Origin: Candidatus Gastranaerophilales bacterium
GTDB taxonomy: Bacteria; Cyanobacteriota; Vampirovibrionia; Gastranaerophilales; Gastranaerophilaceae
Assembly: GCA_947624935.1 (NCBI GenBank)
Contig: CANQML010000002.1
Span: 1 to 51,831, forward strand
Length of the DNA stretch: 51,831 bases
Direction: 5' to 3'
Made by a program: the position numbers and the translations under genes. The notes below the pieces were generated by a model. The model had not been told where the DNA came from. It saw nothing but the letters and a program-made list of their open reading frames with translations, and made no database searches. Positions 1-9,465 of the stretch are shown piece by piece (positions within the stretch are counted from its first letter, which is position 1; every line of letters begins with the position of its first letter).

Positions 1-1
1 A

Positions 2-742
2 TTGCGTGGCGGTACTCCACAAAGCCTAATCAATGTAAAGGGCTTATTCACTTATTTGCCTATTCGCTTATTCGCTTTAAAACATGCCGCTTTTACCCTT
101 GCAGAAATTCTAATCACTTTGGCTGTTATCGGCATTGTTGCGGCCATGACTATTCCAAGCCTTGTTCAAAGCTACAAAAAAAGAGAATACTCGGCTAAAC
201 TAAAAAAATACTACAGCATGATGCAACAGGTGATTAAATTATCCGAAATTGATAACGGCAGTATTGAATATTGGAGTAAATCACCCGAAGTTTTTAATGA
301 AGAGAATAAGTATGATAAGTTTGCTAATGCCGATTTGTCAGAGCAATTTTTTACACAATATTTAGCGCCATATATTAAGTATACTTCCGCGAAAAAAGCA
401 AAGTCGGCTACTGATAGTGAACTTGTTGTTTATTTAATTGATGGAACACAATTATTAATACATAATGGCGGCGCCATGGATATTAGTATTGACGTAAACG
501 GTGATAAAAAACCAAATAGCTACGGATATGACATATTTACTTTTACTTTGGGCTTTAGTACCGCTAATACTAAAACCTTCTGCGGAGGAGACGGAACCAA
601 ACATTTTTGTCCTATAGGTGTGAATACTTATAAGACCAGAGAGGCTGCCTTAAATGCGTGTAAAAAATCAGGATATTACTGTACATCACTTCTTTTTTAT
701 GACAATTGGGAATTTAAAGATGATTACCCGTATAATCCATAA
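2..742 (+). CDS. Prepilin-like protein with type IV N-terminal methylation motif; 5' end probably truncated by the window edge
   Basis: AFTLAEILITLAVIGIVAAMTIPSLVQSY motif; C-terminal DNWEFKDDYP similar to the other pilins here; upstream GGTPQSLINV matches the leader of the other pilin genes. Confidence 0.85.
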   Translation: MRGGTPQSLINVKGLFTYLPIRLFALKHAAFTLAEILITLAVIGIVAAMTIPSLVQSYKKREYSAKLKKYYSMMQQVIKLSEIDNGSIEYWSKSPEVFNEENKYDKFANADLSEQFFTQYLAPYIKYTSAKKAKSATDSELVVYLIDGTQLLIHNGGAMDISIDVNGDKKPNSYGYDIFTFTLGFSTANTKTFCGGDGTKHFCPIGVNTYKTREAALNACKKSGYYCTSLLFYDNWEFKDDYPYNP

Positions 743-801
743 TCGGATTATCGACAAATTTTATTGTTAGGAAATCCGACAAACTAAAGAAGATGCACAC
801 T

Positions 802-1003
802 TTGCAACTTTAGTCGAAACACTTATGCTTCCCGTCCTAGTGCTACGCAGCGGATTTGCGGACGGACGGAGCGAGTCCGGATAGCGAGTGAATTGAGCCT
901 GCTGTGGCAAAGCCGCAAAGGCGAAACTTCACGAGCGTGGAGCAAATCCAAGACATGTAGTCATTTGTGACAACTTTAGTCAGAACATTTATGCTTAACC
1001 GTT
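802..1003. repeat. GC-rich intergenic segment flanked by imperfect direct repeats
   Basis: CAACTTTAGTCGAAACACTTATGCTT near 807 and CAACTTTAGTCAGAACATTTATGCTT near 970 flank hairpin-rich GC-rich DNA. Confidence 0.55.
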
Positions 1004-1099
1004 CAAGAGAGGTCATCGCATTTCAGATAGTCCATGTTCCTTTTAGAATTAGCCAATGCGCTTGAAGTTGACATTGAAACTCTTTTAGTTTTTAAATAG
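970..1099 (+). pseudogene. Degraded XRE/HTH_3 regulator remnant
   Basis: FSQNIYA*..HRISDS.. followed in another frame by LLELANALEVDIETLLVFK*, resembling the second half of an XRE HTH domain, with stops and frame change. Confidence 0.45.
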
Positions 1100-1109
1100 G
1101 GTTTTCATC

Positions 1110-2321
1110 ATGTTTGTAGTAAAATGCCTGTATAGGAATTTTTTGATGGATTACGTAAAAAAAATATCAGAATTATTGGGCAGACTATTTTCCGTAAAAA
1201 AAGATAATATTCATCTTACATACTCATTTTTGGGGATAAAACTGAAGGTAAATTTACCATTTAACAGAAAGCTTTACAATAAATTTAAAAATCATAAGAT
1301 TGAGCCTCATACTATTTTAATTATTGAAGCCAATAATTGTCATTGGGAAATAATTCCGGGGCTGGTAAAATACCTAAATGAACTGGGCTATAATGTAGAA
1401 GTATTAACAAGGTTTGAGCCAAAAAATATTTTTCAAAACAATTCAGACATCACCTGTTTTGAATGTAACCGTAAAACATTTGATAAAATTTTTAATACCT
1501 TTGATTTTTCTAAATATGAAAGAATAATTTACAGCTCTAAAAGAGTTTATTTTAAAAAAAATGATATGAATATAGACGGTTATGATTTGTCTGAGTATTT
1601 TCCCTTTATTGCGAAGGGGCAAAAGGATAATATTTATTTGCAGCATCATATTAATAAACTGGACGAAACTCCTAACGATAAACAAATTGTTTTAGCAAAT
1701 CCTTCTAAATTACCCGAGTTAAATAACCGTATTGTGGATTTGAGTTATTACGGGGATATAGAAATTACACCCAAAAATCCCGATTATACAAATTTTATTA
1801 CAGTAGGTGAATTAATTAAAAAACGACGAAATGTACCGTTACTTATTGCAGCAATTAAAAAATTACATAATGCCGGATATAGAAATTTTAATGTGACTAT
1901 AATCGGCAATGGTGATATAGAGGATATTCCGTCGGATATTAAAGGATACTTTAATATTTTAGGTAGGGTAGATTATCCGATAATGTTTGAGCATTTAAAA
2001 AACTCTGATTTTATTTTACCGCTTTTAGATCCCGATTGGCATAAACAGTATTTGACAGATAAAGTCAGCGGAACTTTTGAATTGATATACGGGTTTCAAA
2101 AGCCATGTATAATTCACAAATTATTTGCGGACGCTTTTGATTTTGATGATACTTGCAGTCTTGTTTATGAGCAAAACGATGAATTTGCCGACAAGATGAT
2201 TGAAGCAATAAATCTTGACGGTGACAAATATCTTGAAATGCAATCGGCGATTGCGGTTAAGGCGGATAAATTGAGAGAGATATCAAAAAATAATCTGGAA
2301 ATGCTGTTGAAAAGTCAATGA
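1110..2321 (+). CDS. Glycosyltransferase, GT-B/group 1-like (start may be 1146)
   Basis: FITVGELIKKRRNVPLLIAAIKKL.....VTIIGNGD...GRVDYPIMFEHLKNSDFILPLL...GTFELIYGFQKPCI layout typical of GT-B C-terminal half. Confidence 0.65.
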   Translation: MFVVKCLYRNFLMDYVKKISELLGRLFSVKKDNIHLTYSFLGIKLKVNLPFNRKLYNKFKNHKIEPHTILIIEANNCHWEIIPGLVKYLNELGYNVEVLTRFEPKNIFQNNSDITCFECNRKTFDKIFNTFDFSKYERIIYSSKRVYFKKNDMNIDGYDLSEYFPFIAKGQKDNIYLQHHINKLDETPNDKQIVLANPSKLPELNNRIVDLSYYGDIEITPKNPDYTNFITVGELIKKRRNVPLLIAAIKKLHNAGYRNFNVTIIGNGDIEDIPSDIKGYFNILGRVDYPIMFEHLKNSDFILPLLDPDWHKQYLTDKVSGTFELIYGFQKPCIIHKLFADAFDFDDTCSLVYEQNDEFADKMIEAINLDGDKYLEMQSAIAVKADKLREISKNNLEMLLKSQ

Positions 2322-2388
2322 GCTTAATTTTGTGATAGGATTTGCGGATAAAAAAATGTCACACTACTGAAAATTTCGTGAGGGTCAA

Positions 2389-3060
2389 ATGTCAGAAAGA
2401 TTTTCAAGAACCGAAATGCTTATAGGAAGTGAAAAGTTAGAAAAACTTTCAAAATCGAAAGTTGTCGTATTTGGTGCAGGCGGTGTCGGAGGGTATGTAA
2501 TTGAGGCGCTTGCAAGGTGTAATGTTGGTGGAATTGATATTGTAGACAATGATAAAATTGCCGAAAGTAACTTGAATAGGCAGATTTTTGCGCTCGAAAG
2601 TACAATCGGAGAATATAAGGCTGATGTTGCAAAAAAGAGGGTTTTGGACATAAACCCGAATGCAAAAGTTAATGTTTTTAAAATGTTTTATACACCCGAC
2701 AGCGAATTCGATTTTAGCGCTTATGATTATGTGGTTGATGCGATAGATACAGTTACGAGTAAGATTGATATTATTATAAAAGCAAAAGCGGCGAATGTTC
2801 CTGTCATTTCGTCAATGGGTACGGGAAATAAACTTAATCCGACGGGATTTGAGGTCGCTGATATTTATAAAACATCTGTTTGTCCGCTTGCAAAGGTCAT
2901 GCGCTATGAATTGAGAAAACGTGGTGTTGAAAGTCTCAAGGTAGTCTATTCCAAAGAAATTCCCCAAAAAAGTCCGGCAAAAACCCCTTCAAGTATTGCG
3001 TTTGTTCCGCCTGCGGCGGGGTTGATTATCGCATCGGAAGTGATTAAAGATTTGTATTAA
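2389..3060 (+). CDS. tcdA: tRNA threonylcarbamoyladenosine dehydratase (ThiF/E1-like)
   Basis: GAGGVGGYVIEALARCNVGGIDIVDNDKIAESNLNRQ; ...SSMGTGNKLNPTGFEVADIYKTSVCPLAKVMR. Confidence 0.88.
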   Translation: MSERFSRTEMLIGSEKLEKLSKSKVVVFGAGGVGGYVIEALARCNVGGIDIVDNDKIAESNLNRQIFALESTIGEYKADVAKKRVLDINPNAKVNVFKMFYTPDSEFDFSAYDYVVDAIDTVTSKIDIIIKAKAANVPVISSMGTGNKLNPTGFEVADIYKTSVCPLAKVMRYELRKRGVESLKVVYSKEIPQKSPAKTPSSIAFVPPAAGLIIASEVIKDLY

Positions 3061-3125
3061 CTATTGTAAAATTAAACTGATTTTAGAACAAATTTAGTTA
3101 TGTTCATGGTTTATTAGTATAAAAG

Positions 3126-3962
3126 ATGCAAAATACAATCTCTAAAAAAAGTAATCATGTTTTAGGCAATCTTGTTCTTTTTCAAAGTATTGAGAAAGAG
3201 CTGAAAAAGATTTTTTATGAAGATGAGTCTGTTATAATAAAGTATTCAAATGAGGCAATTCACAAAGCGGCGCTGTTTTTGTCAAATTCAAGACCGTGTT
3301 CTTTGGGAATAGCAGGTGAAACAGCAAGCGGAAAGTCAACTATAGCACACGACATTATAGAAACTTTAGAGAGTTTTGCACGTGAATATTGTATAGACGA
3401 CTTAATAACAAGAATAAATACGGACGATTATTATTACGACAGGTCAGAGATGGTAAAAGCGGCGGGCAGTTTTGCCGAATTTGCAAAACATTACGATTTG
3501 GACACCCCCGATGCTCTTGAGCTTGAATTGATGAAAAAGCACATTAAGCAATTGTCAAACGGGAAAAGTGTTTATTTGCCCGAGTATGATATGTCGGGAA
3601 CGGCAATCAGAAAAGATAATGCAAAACTTGCGCTTCCTTCAAAGATTATCATATCGGAAGGTTTATTTACGTTAACGGCAGCTGATGCTTTCGATTTTAA
3701 GATATATGTCGATGTATCAAGTGATGTTCAAAAAGAAAGATTTTACAGACGTGCGCATGAAAGAGGGCTTGGGTCATCCGTTGATGAAGTTTACAAAAAC
3801 GCATCGGAAAAGGCTAAAATATATATCAGACCCACAATGCAAAATGCCGATGTGATTTTATCCGGTGAAGCGGACAGGGAAGAATATAAGATTTTTGTAA
3901 ATAAAATCTTGAATATAGTAAAAAAATTGCACTACAATAGAGTGTTGGCATACGCACTATAG
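3126..3962 (+). CDS. Uridine kinase / phosphoribulokinase-like P-loop kinase
   Basis: Walker A GIAGETASGKST, TDDYYYDRSEM, LPEYDMSGT, IISEGLFTL. Confidence 0.75.
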   Translation: MQNTISKKSNHVLGNLVLFQSIEKELKKIFYEDESVIIKYSNEAIHKAALFLSNSRPCSLGIAGETASGKSTIAHDIIETLESFAREYCIDDLITRINTDDYYYDRSEMVKAAGSFAEFAKHYDLDTPDALELELMKKHIKQLSNGKSVYLPEYDMSGTAIRKDNAKLALPSKIIISEGLFTLTAADAFDFKIYVDVSSDVQKERFYRRAHERGLGSSVDEVYKNASEKAKIYIRPTMQNADVILSGEADREEYKIFVNKILNIVKKLHYNRVLAYAL

Positions 3963-3970
3963 GAGAAAAG

Positions 3971-4777
3971 ATGAATGTAAATTACCCCATATTTGGCTCG
4001 AATAAAGCTTTAGTTCCAATGTTAATTTTAATGTCATATCCGATTAACATTAATAATCAAAGAGTCAAACTTGTTGAAAAGCATGATGTGTTTGTCAAAA
4101 ACCCCATTGAGACAGTCGATGAGTTTGATTATCAGCAACCGGTCGATTCTTTTGAGTTGAGAGCAAAAGACGTAAAAGCTTATGAGGAAAAACAAAAAAT
4201 GATTTCCGACATAATAGAAAAAGATAAGTCTTCGCCCCGTGATTTTATGGACAGCGACAGAAAAAAGCTTGCGGAATTTATTATAAATGTGTCTGAAATA
4301 AGCGGAATTGACTATGATATCATAACTTTTATAGCACAATCTGAATCTCACTTTAATCAAAATTTAAGCGGCGAAAGCGGCAAAGGACTTATGCAAATAA
4401 CATCCATTGTACCCAAAGATATGTTTCAAAGGCCTGCTTTTTATGATGAAAACTTAAAACCGATGATAAAAGAATACGGTTCTTTAGAAAAATTATTTGA
4501 AGCAAAAGATTTGGATAATTCCTTGGACTTAGGGAAGTTTGGAGAATTTTTATACATGCATAAAACTCCCGAAAATCTTATACAAGATTGTATAAATGAT
4601 GCTCAAACAAATTTGATTACGGGTGCTTTTTGTTTCAAAGCCAAACTAAAAAGCGCAGGCGGTAATATTTTTAATGCGCTTGCAGATTATAACTCTACCT
4701 CGACAAAAAATGATTATGCAAAAGATATTTATAACAAAATAATGAAATTCAAACATAGTTTGAATTATACACTTTAG
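3971..4777 (+). CDS. Lytic transglycosylase-like (SLT domain) protein
   Basis: IDYDIITFIAQSESHFNQNLSGESGKGLMQIT....; ADYNSTS near C-terminus. Confidence 0.75.
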   Translation: MNVNYPIFGSNKALVPMLILMSYPININNQRVKLVEKHDVFVKNPIETVDEFDYQQPVDSFELRAKDVKAYEEKQKMISDIIEKDKSSPRDFMDSDRKKLAEFIINVSEISGIDYDIITFIAQSESHFNQNLSGESGKGLMQITSIVPKDMFQRPAFYDENLKPMIKEYGSLEKLFEAKDLDNSLDLGKFGEFLYMHKTPENLIQDCINDAQTNLITGAFCFKAKLKSAGGNIFNALADYNSTSTKNDYAKDIYNKIMKFKHSLNYTL

Positions 4778-6771
4778 GGCGTGATGGTATTTTTTAAATC
4801 ATCCAAAAACTCTTTTCGATATAAAAACCCCAAATGCGCGCCGTTATCAAGCAGAACGGTTTTGCTGCCCGAATACTGTTTCAGTTTTTTCAACTGGCTT
4901 TGATTTGTCAGATAGTCGTTTAATGAGTGGTATATTTTGTAGTTATTATTGTTTTTAAGATAATCTGATATTGAATGCAGACTTGATGTATATTTCAAAT
5001 CTTCAAGTTTAAACTCATCGTTTAATAAGTATTTATCAACGTAGGCTCTGTAATTCATTTGATTTATGTTTTTGTAAATATCGGTGCAGTTTTTACAGCG
5101 TGATGTATTTTCGATTGTGTAAACTAAGTCGGAAAGCTTTTGGTGCATAATAAAGCTTGTGATAATTTTAGCCTCATCATGCGAAAAAGGAAGGGTTTTA
5201 ATATTTGTTTTGTCGGTTTCGTTCATAAGTTTTGCGACTTTTGCCGCAGTTAGCGCAACTCTTTCTTTTAAATCTTTGCTGTCCTCTGTCATGTTTTTAT
5301 CTACCTGCTCCATTGCATAAACAAGTTCAACGGGCGGACAAATTGAGATGTATTTGCCTATATTCAAAATCGGGTTTTGCGATTCCAAATTTGCTATAAA
5401 CAATGTGGTCAAAGCGCCGAAGGATGTGCCAAGTAAAACTTTATTTTTAAATTCGCACTCGTATTTTTCTTCAAGTTTTGAAATTATTTTACCTGTGACA
5501 TCAATCAACTGTTTTGCGTCGCGTTCGGGGATGCCGGGGATGTAGCCGTCAGGCATGCTTTTTACAAACTCCCACTGAAAATGGCTTCCCTGAATTATAA
5601 CGGAATATCCCGCATCGTAAAATATTTTTGCCAAAACCGCCGAATGATAAGAAGTTATCCCCTCGCCGATTGAAGGATAAATTATTGCAAGCGGTGAATT
5701 TTTATCATGCTGCATTATGTATTTGAATTTGTAGTTTTCTTTTTCAGGCGCTATATTAACCGATGATGTTTTGATACGATTGCAAAACGACCTGTTCCAA
5801 AGCGAAAATTCCGCCCACATTGATTTTTTAATTTCGGGCAAATCAAAAAGCGCCGTGCGCATGGAATCTATAACGGGCGATTGCGGATTGTAGTCAAACA
5901 GGACAATATCCGCCATCAAAGGTATGGTATCAGATTCATAACTTTTCAAAACGGCATTATCCACTCCGCCATACAAGACTTCTGCCGCCGTCAAGACTTC
6001 GTTTTCTTCATTGTCAAGCAAAGCTATTTCGCAATCTTCACTGTTAACTTCTTTTATTGTGTTGTTTAAAACCTCGTTTCTGTCTAAATTTGCACATTTT
6101 ATGTGGCGTTCTATTCCGTAGAGTTTTCTTGCAATTTCGTAAGGGTCTGCATAAGTCGATTCAATCATTTCAACCAGCGGCTGAACGTATGAGGTTCTGT
6201 TTACCGTAAGACCGGCTTTTACAAGCGCCAAAATCGGGGTCGCAACGTAAGTTGTGGGGTTTAAGGCTGTATCTAAAAGCCGCCCCGTAATGTTTCTCGG
6301 GCTTGTTGCGGCAAGAACAGGCAAAACCAAAAACGGGCCCGATTTCATATTGCATTTTGACAAAGCTTGTTCGATATCTTCATCGACGGGTTCTATCTTA
6401 AAAAATTTCTTTGCGGGGTCAAACATTCCGCCCAAGCCTAAAGTGGTATTGGTTAAAAATCTTACGGTTTCCGTTCCCGAGGCTTTAAAATCTTTTTGAA
6501 TAAGGCAGCTTATTACTCTTTTGGGATATTCAATATTTTTATAAACGCTTTGGATTCTTTCAATCCCGTATTTTGGCATTATTGACGCCCAAACGGTATG
6601 AATGGGTTTTATGGCGTATTTGTTTAACCCTAAATTAAACGCAAACATTTTGCGGTTGTAGTTTTCAAACTTGTCTTGCCCCATATAAGTATTTGCAAAG
6701 TCGGGGTAATTTGCAAAAGCGGTTTGATTTATGAATAAAATCAGCACAAAAATTGTTAAAATATTTCTCAT
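4774..6771 (-). CDS. MlaA (VacJ)-like domain fused to C-terminal alpha/beta-hydrolase domain
   Basis: N-term signal peptide then DKFENYNRKMFAFNLGLNKYAIKPIHTVW...RFLTNTTLGLGGMFDPAKKF.. (MlaA); C-term GTSFGA nucleophile elbow and late GAHLGF histidine. Confidence 0.85.
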   Translation of the reverse strand: MRNILTIFVLILFINQTAFANYPDFANTYMGQDKFENYNRKMFAFNLGLNKYAIKPIHTVWASIMPKYGIERIQSVYKNIEYPKRVISCLIQKDFKASGTETVRFLTNTTLGLGGMFDPAKKFFKIEPVDEDIEQALSKCNMKSGPFLVLPVLAATSPRNITGRLLDTALNPTTYVATPILALVKAGLTVNRTSYVQPLVEMIESTYADPYEIARKLYGIERHIKCANLDRNEVLNNTIKEVNSEDCEIALLDNEENEVLTAAEVLYGGVDNAVLKSYESDTIPLMADIVLFDYNPQSPVIDSMRTALFDLPEIKKSMWAEFSLWNRSFCNRIKTSSVNIAPEKENYKFKYIMQHDKNSPLAIIYPSIGEGITSYHSAVLAKIFYDAGYSVIIQGSHFQWEFVKSMPDGYIPGIPERDAKQLIDVTGKIISKLEEKYECEFKNKVLLGTSFGALTTLFIANLESQNPILNIGKYISICPPVELVYAMEQVDKNMTEDSKDLKERVALTAAKVAKLMNETDKTNIKTLPFSHDEAKIITSFIMHQKLSDLVYTIENTSRCKNCTDIYKNINQMNYRAYVDKYLLNDEFKLEDLKYTSSLHSISDYLKNNNNYKIYHSLNDYLTNQSQLKKLKQYSGSKTVLLDNGAHLGFLYRKEFLDDLKNTITP

Positions 6772-6834
6772 TTAATAAATCCTCAAAATCATTTTATTTA
6801 TATGAGAAAATATTTTTCATTACACAATATGGTA

Positions 6835-8145
6835 TTAGCCAAGTTTTTGACAAGCTTTTTGAGAGTAATCTCGTGCCTGATTATCTGTTCTGAATACATA
6901 ATCCCAGTGCTGTTCGCATTCAGTCCAAGAGGGTGAACCTTTGAGTTGAACAACATTGGTCATTACTTTGTGTGTATTTATAAAAGGTGAGAGTGGGAAA
7001 ATGTCATTAATCTGCATAAAAGTCGGGAGCCTGTCATAATGGTGCGGCAATATACAATCCATTTTCCGCAGTTTGGTTTCAAACGGGATTATCCCTATAT
7101 CGTTGTCGTTTGAGATTTCGGGACCTGAGGCATAGCGTGAATATTTTTGTTTTTCGATTTCATATTTTATGTTATCGAGGCTTTCGCTGTCGCCCCAACC
7201 TGCTCCGGCAGTAAACCCCATTTGTCTGTAAATGTCATCGGGTGTACATTTTTCACCTATAAAAGATAAATCCGTCCTGCCTGTTTGTTTTCTTATTGTA
7301 TGAAGGATGTATGCCATTTGCTCTTTGTTTGGAACACGTCCTATGCCGCAGTAGCCGTTCATATCAATAATATGTTTTGCGCTGTCAAAATATATCGCAT
7401 CAAAACCTAATTCTATTGCCCAAACGCAAGCATCTATATAAGCTTTTTCATGGCTATACCATGAAAAGTCTTGACCTTTGACCCTTAATTGACCTTCGGA
7501 AATCGGCATTCTTATACCTGTTTTAAATCCCATAAGATGCGCCAAATCATTGAAAGCTTTAACTTGTTCATCGTCGCCCATTTTATAATCAAGCCCTCTT
7601 GCGGTGAGGTTTTTGCTTATACCTTTGTGAAGGTTGGCATGGTATAGCGTTTCGTCGCCTGTTGTTCCGTCACCGTTAAATGACGGGTAAAGCTGGGATA
7701 ATATTATGCAATTGGGTGCATTATCTTTTGAGGGCGGAATTGCAGTCATAATTTTCAGGGTTTGTAAAAGTCCGTCAGAGATTTGTCCGTTGTTGTATTT
7801 TGCAATAAGCCTAGGGTTTATTTCTATGTAATTTGCATATCTGCCCCAATTATCACCGCAGATGTAAGGCGTTGGGATATATGAAGGGATTTGAGAATTA
7901 CCCGTTAATTTCATTATGATGTCGATTGTATCTTTAGCACTGCGTTTTAAAATCGTGTCGGGATAATCGTTAATTCTGCGTTTGCCGTTTTGCTCAATTA
8001 TATTGGCAGGAATTTTAGGGTTTGGTGTATTTTGATGACAAATATTCCAATATAATTTTTTAGCGGGCTGTTCGTCACCGTAATAACCTTTAAAACTTAA
8101 AGGTTTTGTCAAATATTGCGCATAAAAAATCGGGTAAATTTTCAT
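6835..8145 (-). CDS. Uncharacterised protein, possibly divergent TIM-barrel/GH13-like
   Basis: GFKTGIRMPIS / ELGFDAIYFDSAKHI / LSFIGEKCTPDD spacing resembles GH13 conserved regions; N-term LSFKG motif. Confidence 0.4.
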   Translation of the reverse strand: MKIYPIFYAQYLTKPLSFKGYYGDEQPAKKLYWNICHQNTPNPKIPANIIEQNGKRRINDYPDTILKRSAKDTIDIIMKLTGNSQIPSYIPTPYICGDNWGRYANYIEINPRLIAKYNNGQISDGLLQTLKIMTAIPPSKDNAPNCIILSQLYPSFNGDGTTGDETLYHANLHKGISKNLTARGLDYKMGDDEQVKAFNDLAHLMGFKTGIRMPISEGQLRVKGQDFSWYSHEKAYIDACVWAIELGFDAIYFDSAKHIIDMNGYCGIGRVPNKEQMAYILHTIRKQTGRTDLSFIGEKCTPDDIYRQMGFTAGAGWGDSESLDNIKYEIEKQKYSRYASGPEISNDNDIGIIPFETKLRKMDCILPHHYDRLPTFMQINDIFPLSPFINTHKVMTNVVQLKGSPSWTECEQHWDYVFRTDNQARDYSQKACQKLG

Positions 8146-8178
8146 ACCCGATTTAAAACTCGTGAAAAATATTTTTTG

Positions 8179-9465
8179 CTAGGAAATTCTTCCCGGAACA
8201 ACAACTCCGCCTTTTAAATTCTTTTTGTAATATTCAACGTGCGGTTGCAAAACGCTGTCTAAAACTTCGGGGAAAGATTTGTTTGTCATAATCTTATAAA
8301 CAATTTCCTGATAAACCGTTGCAAACGCTCTTAACTGTGTCATAGCGCCCGCTGCCTCAGGTGTTAAGCCCATTGAGCTTGTTTCAACGGATTCATTGAA
8401 AAATGCACCCATGCTTTCGTAAGATTTTTTCAAAGCGTCAACATAGCTTTCGGCATTTTCTCTGCAAACCCCGTTGTCTTTTGGAGTTGTAAGTGCAAAC
8501 GCATATTTGTTTGCGGGGTTAAAGTGAGCCTCTGCACTGTGGTGCATTGCATCGGGGACTTTTGCAACCTGTTTCAGCGTATCTTTTACTGATTCGTTTT
8601 GCATTTGTGCATGCCAATAAACAGTGTTTTCAAAAATCGACCCCATATACTGATGAACCGATGTTGAAATCCCGTTTAAAACGGCATCAGCCCAGAAAAT
8701 TCCTTCTTTTAAAGCGTCACTTAATTCATCGGATAATGAAAGCTCCGAAACGGTTTGTGCGGCTTCAAGCATTTTTTCCATATCGGATTTTGCCATACCC
8801 GCATAAGCAAGCGTAAACAACGCATGGTCGTCAAATGCCGAAAATCTTCCGCCAACATCATCGTGGATATACAAATCACCGAGCCAGCCGTTTTCGTTTG
8901 ATGTTCTTCTAAGTTCGCTCTTTTCGGCATTTCCGTCAGTTACGGCTATAAAATGCTTGTTTGCAAGCTCCTGATAGTTTGAATAGCCCTTTGCTTTGTA
9001 TTCGTTTTCAACCATTTTCAAAACTCTTAAAAATCCGTCTTTTGTTTCAAAAGTTGAACCTGATTTGGATGCGATTAAATAATTTGATTTTGTAACATCG
9101 CCCAATCTGTACAAATATCTTTCCAAACTTGCAGAATCCACATCCGAATAAAAAAGAATTTTATCCTGATTAACGTTAAGCCCGTTGATGCTCAACATGT
9201 GTTCCACAGTGTGTTTTGACCCGCCGATACCCAAAACGCTCAGCTTTTCGGCGCCCGTTTGAGATTTTAATTTTTCTGCCAGAGAATAAATCTCGTCAAC
9301 TCTTTTTAACTGTTCTTGCGGCAAATTTACCCAGTTTAAAAACTGACCTTTTTTGTTTGCCCGTGATGAAAATTCTTTTACAAATTCGCTGACTTTTGAT
9401 GAATATTTATCAAAGTCAATCCCTGTGAATGATGTTGAAATTCCAAGTTTAGTCATAGTTGTCAT
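8179..9465 (-). CDS. pgi: Glucose-6-phosphate isomerase
   Basis: LGIGGSKHTVEHML, YLIASKSGSTFET, DDVGGRFSAF; start chosen at MTTMTKLG (ATG overlaps the preceding stop in an ATGA). Confidence 0.85.
   Translation of the reverse strand: MTTMTKLGISTSFTGIDFDKYSSKVSEFVKEFSSRANKKGQFLNWVNLPQEQLKRVDEIYSLAEKLKSQTGAEKLSVLGIGGSKHTVEHMLSINGLNVNQDKILFYSDVDSASLERYLYRLGDVTKSNYLIASKSGSTFETKDGFLRVLKMVENEYKAKGYSNYQELANKHFIAVTDGNAEKSELRRTSNENGWLGDLYIHDDVGGRFSAFDDHALFTLAYAGMAKSDMEKMLEAAQTVSELSLSDELSDALKEGIFWADAVLNGISTSVHQYMGSIFENTVYWHAQMQNESVKDTLKQVAKVPDAMHHSAEAHFNPANKYAFALTTPKDNGVCRENAESYVDALKKSYESMGAFFNESVETSSMGLTPEAAGAMTQLRAFATVYQEIVYKIMTNKSFPEVLDSVLQPHVEYYKKNLKGGVVVPGRIS

Noticed and set aside
3118-3126. Leaderless -10 (TATAAA) just before the udk-like ATG
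   Set aside because: Only 2 nt between -10 and ATG, so a TSS would fall inside the ORF; not comparable to tyrS/nadK.
4034-4360. Minus ORF 4034-4360 and other short antisense ORFs (e.g. 1443-1685, 9930-10304, 26564-26921, 40783-41257, 48953-49309)
   Set aside because: Antisense to well-supported CDSs, with no SD or recognisable domain.
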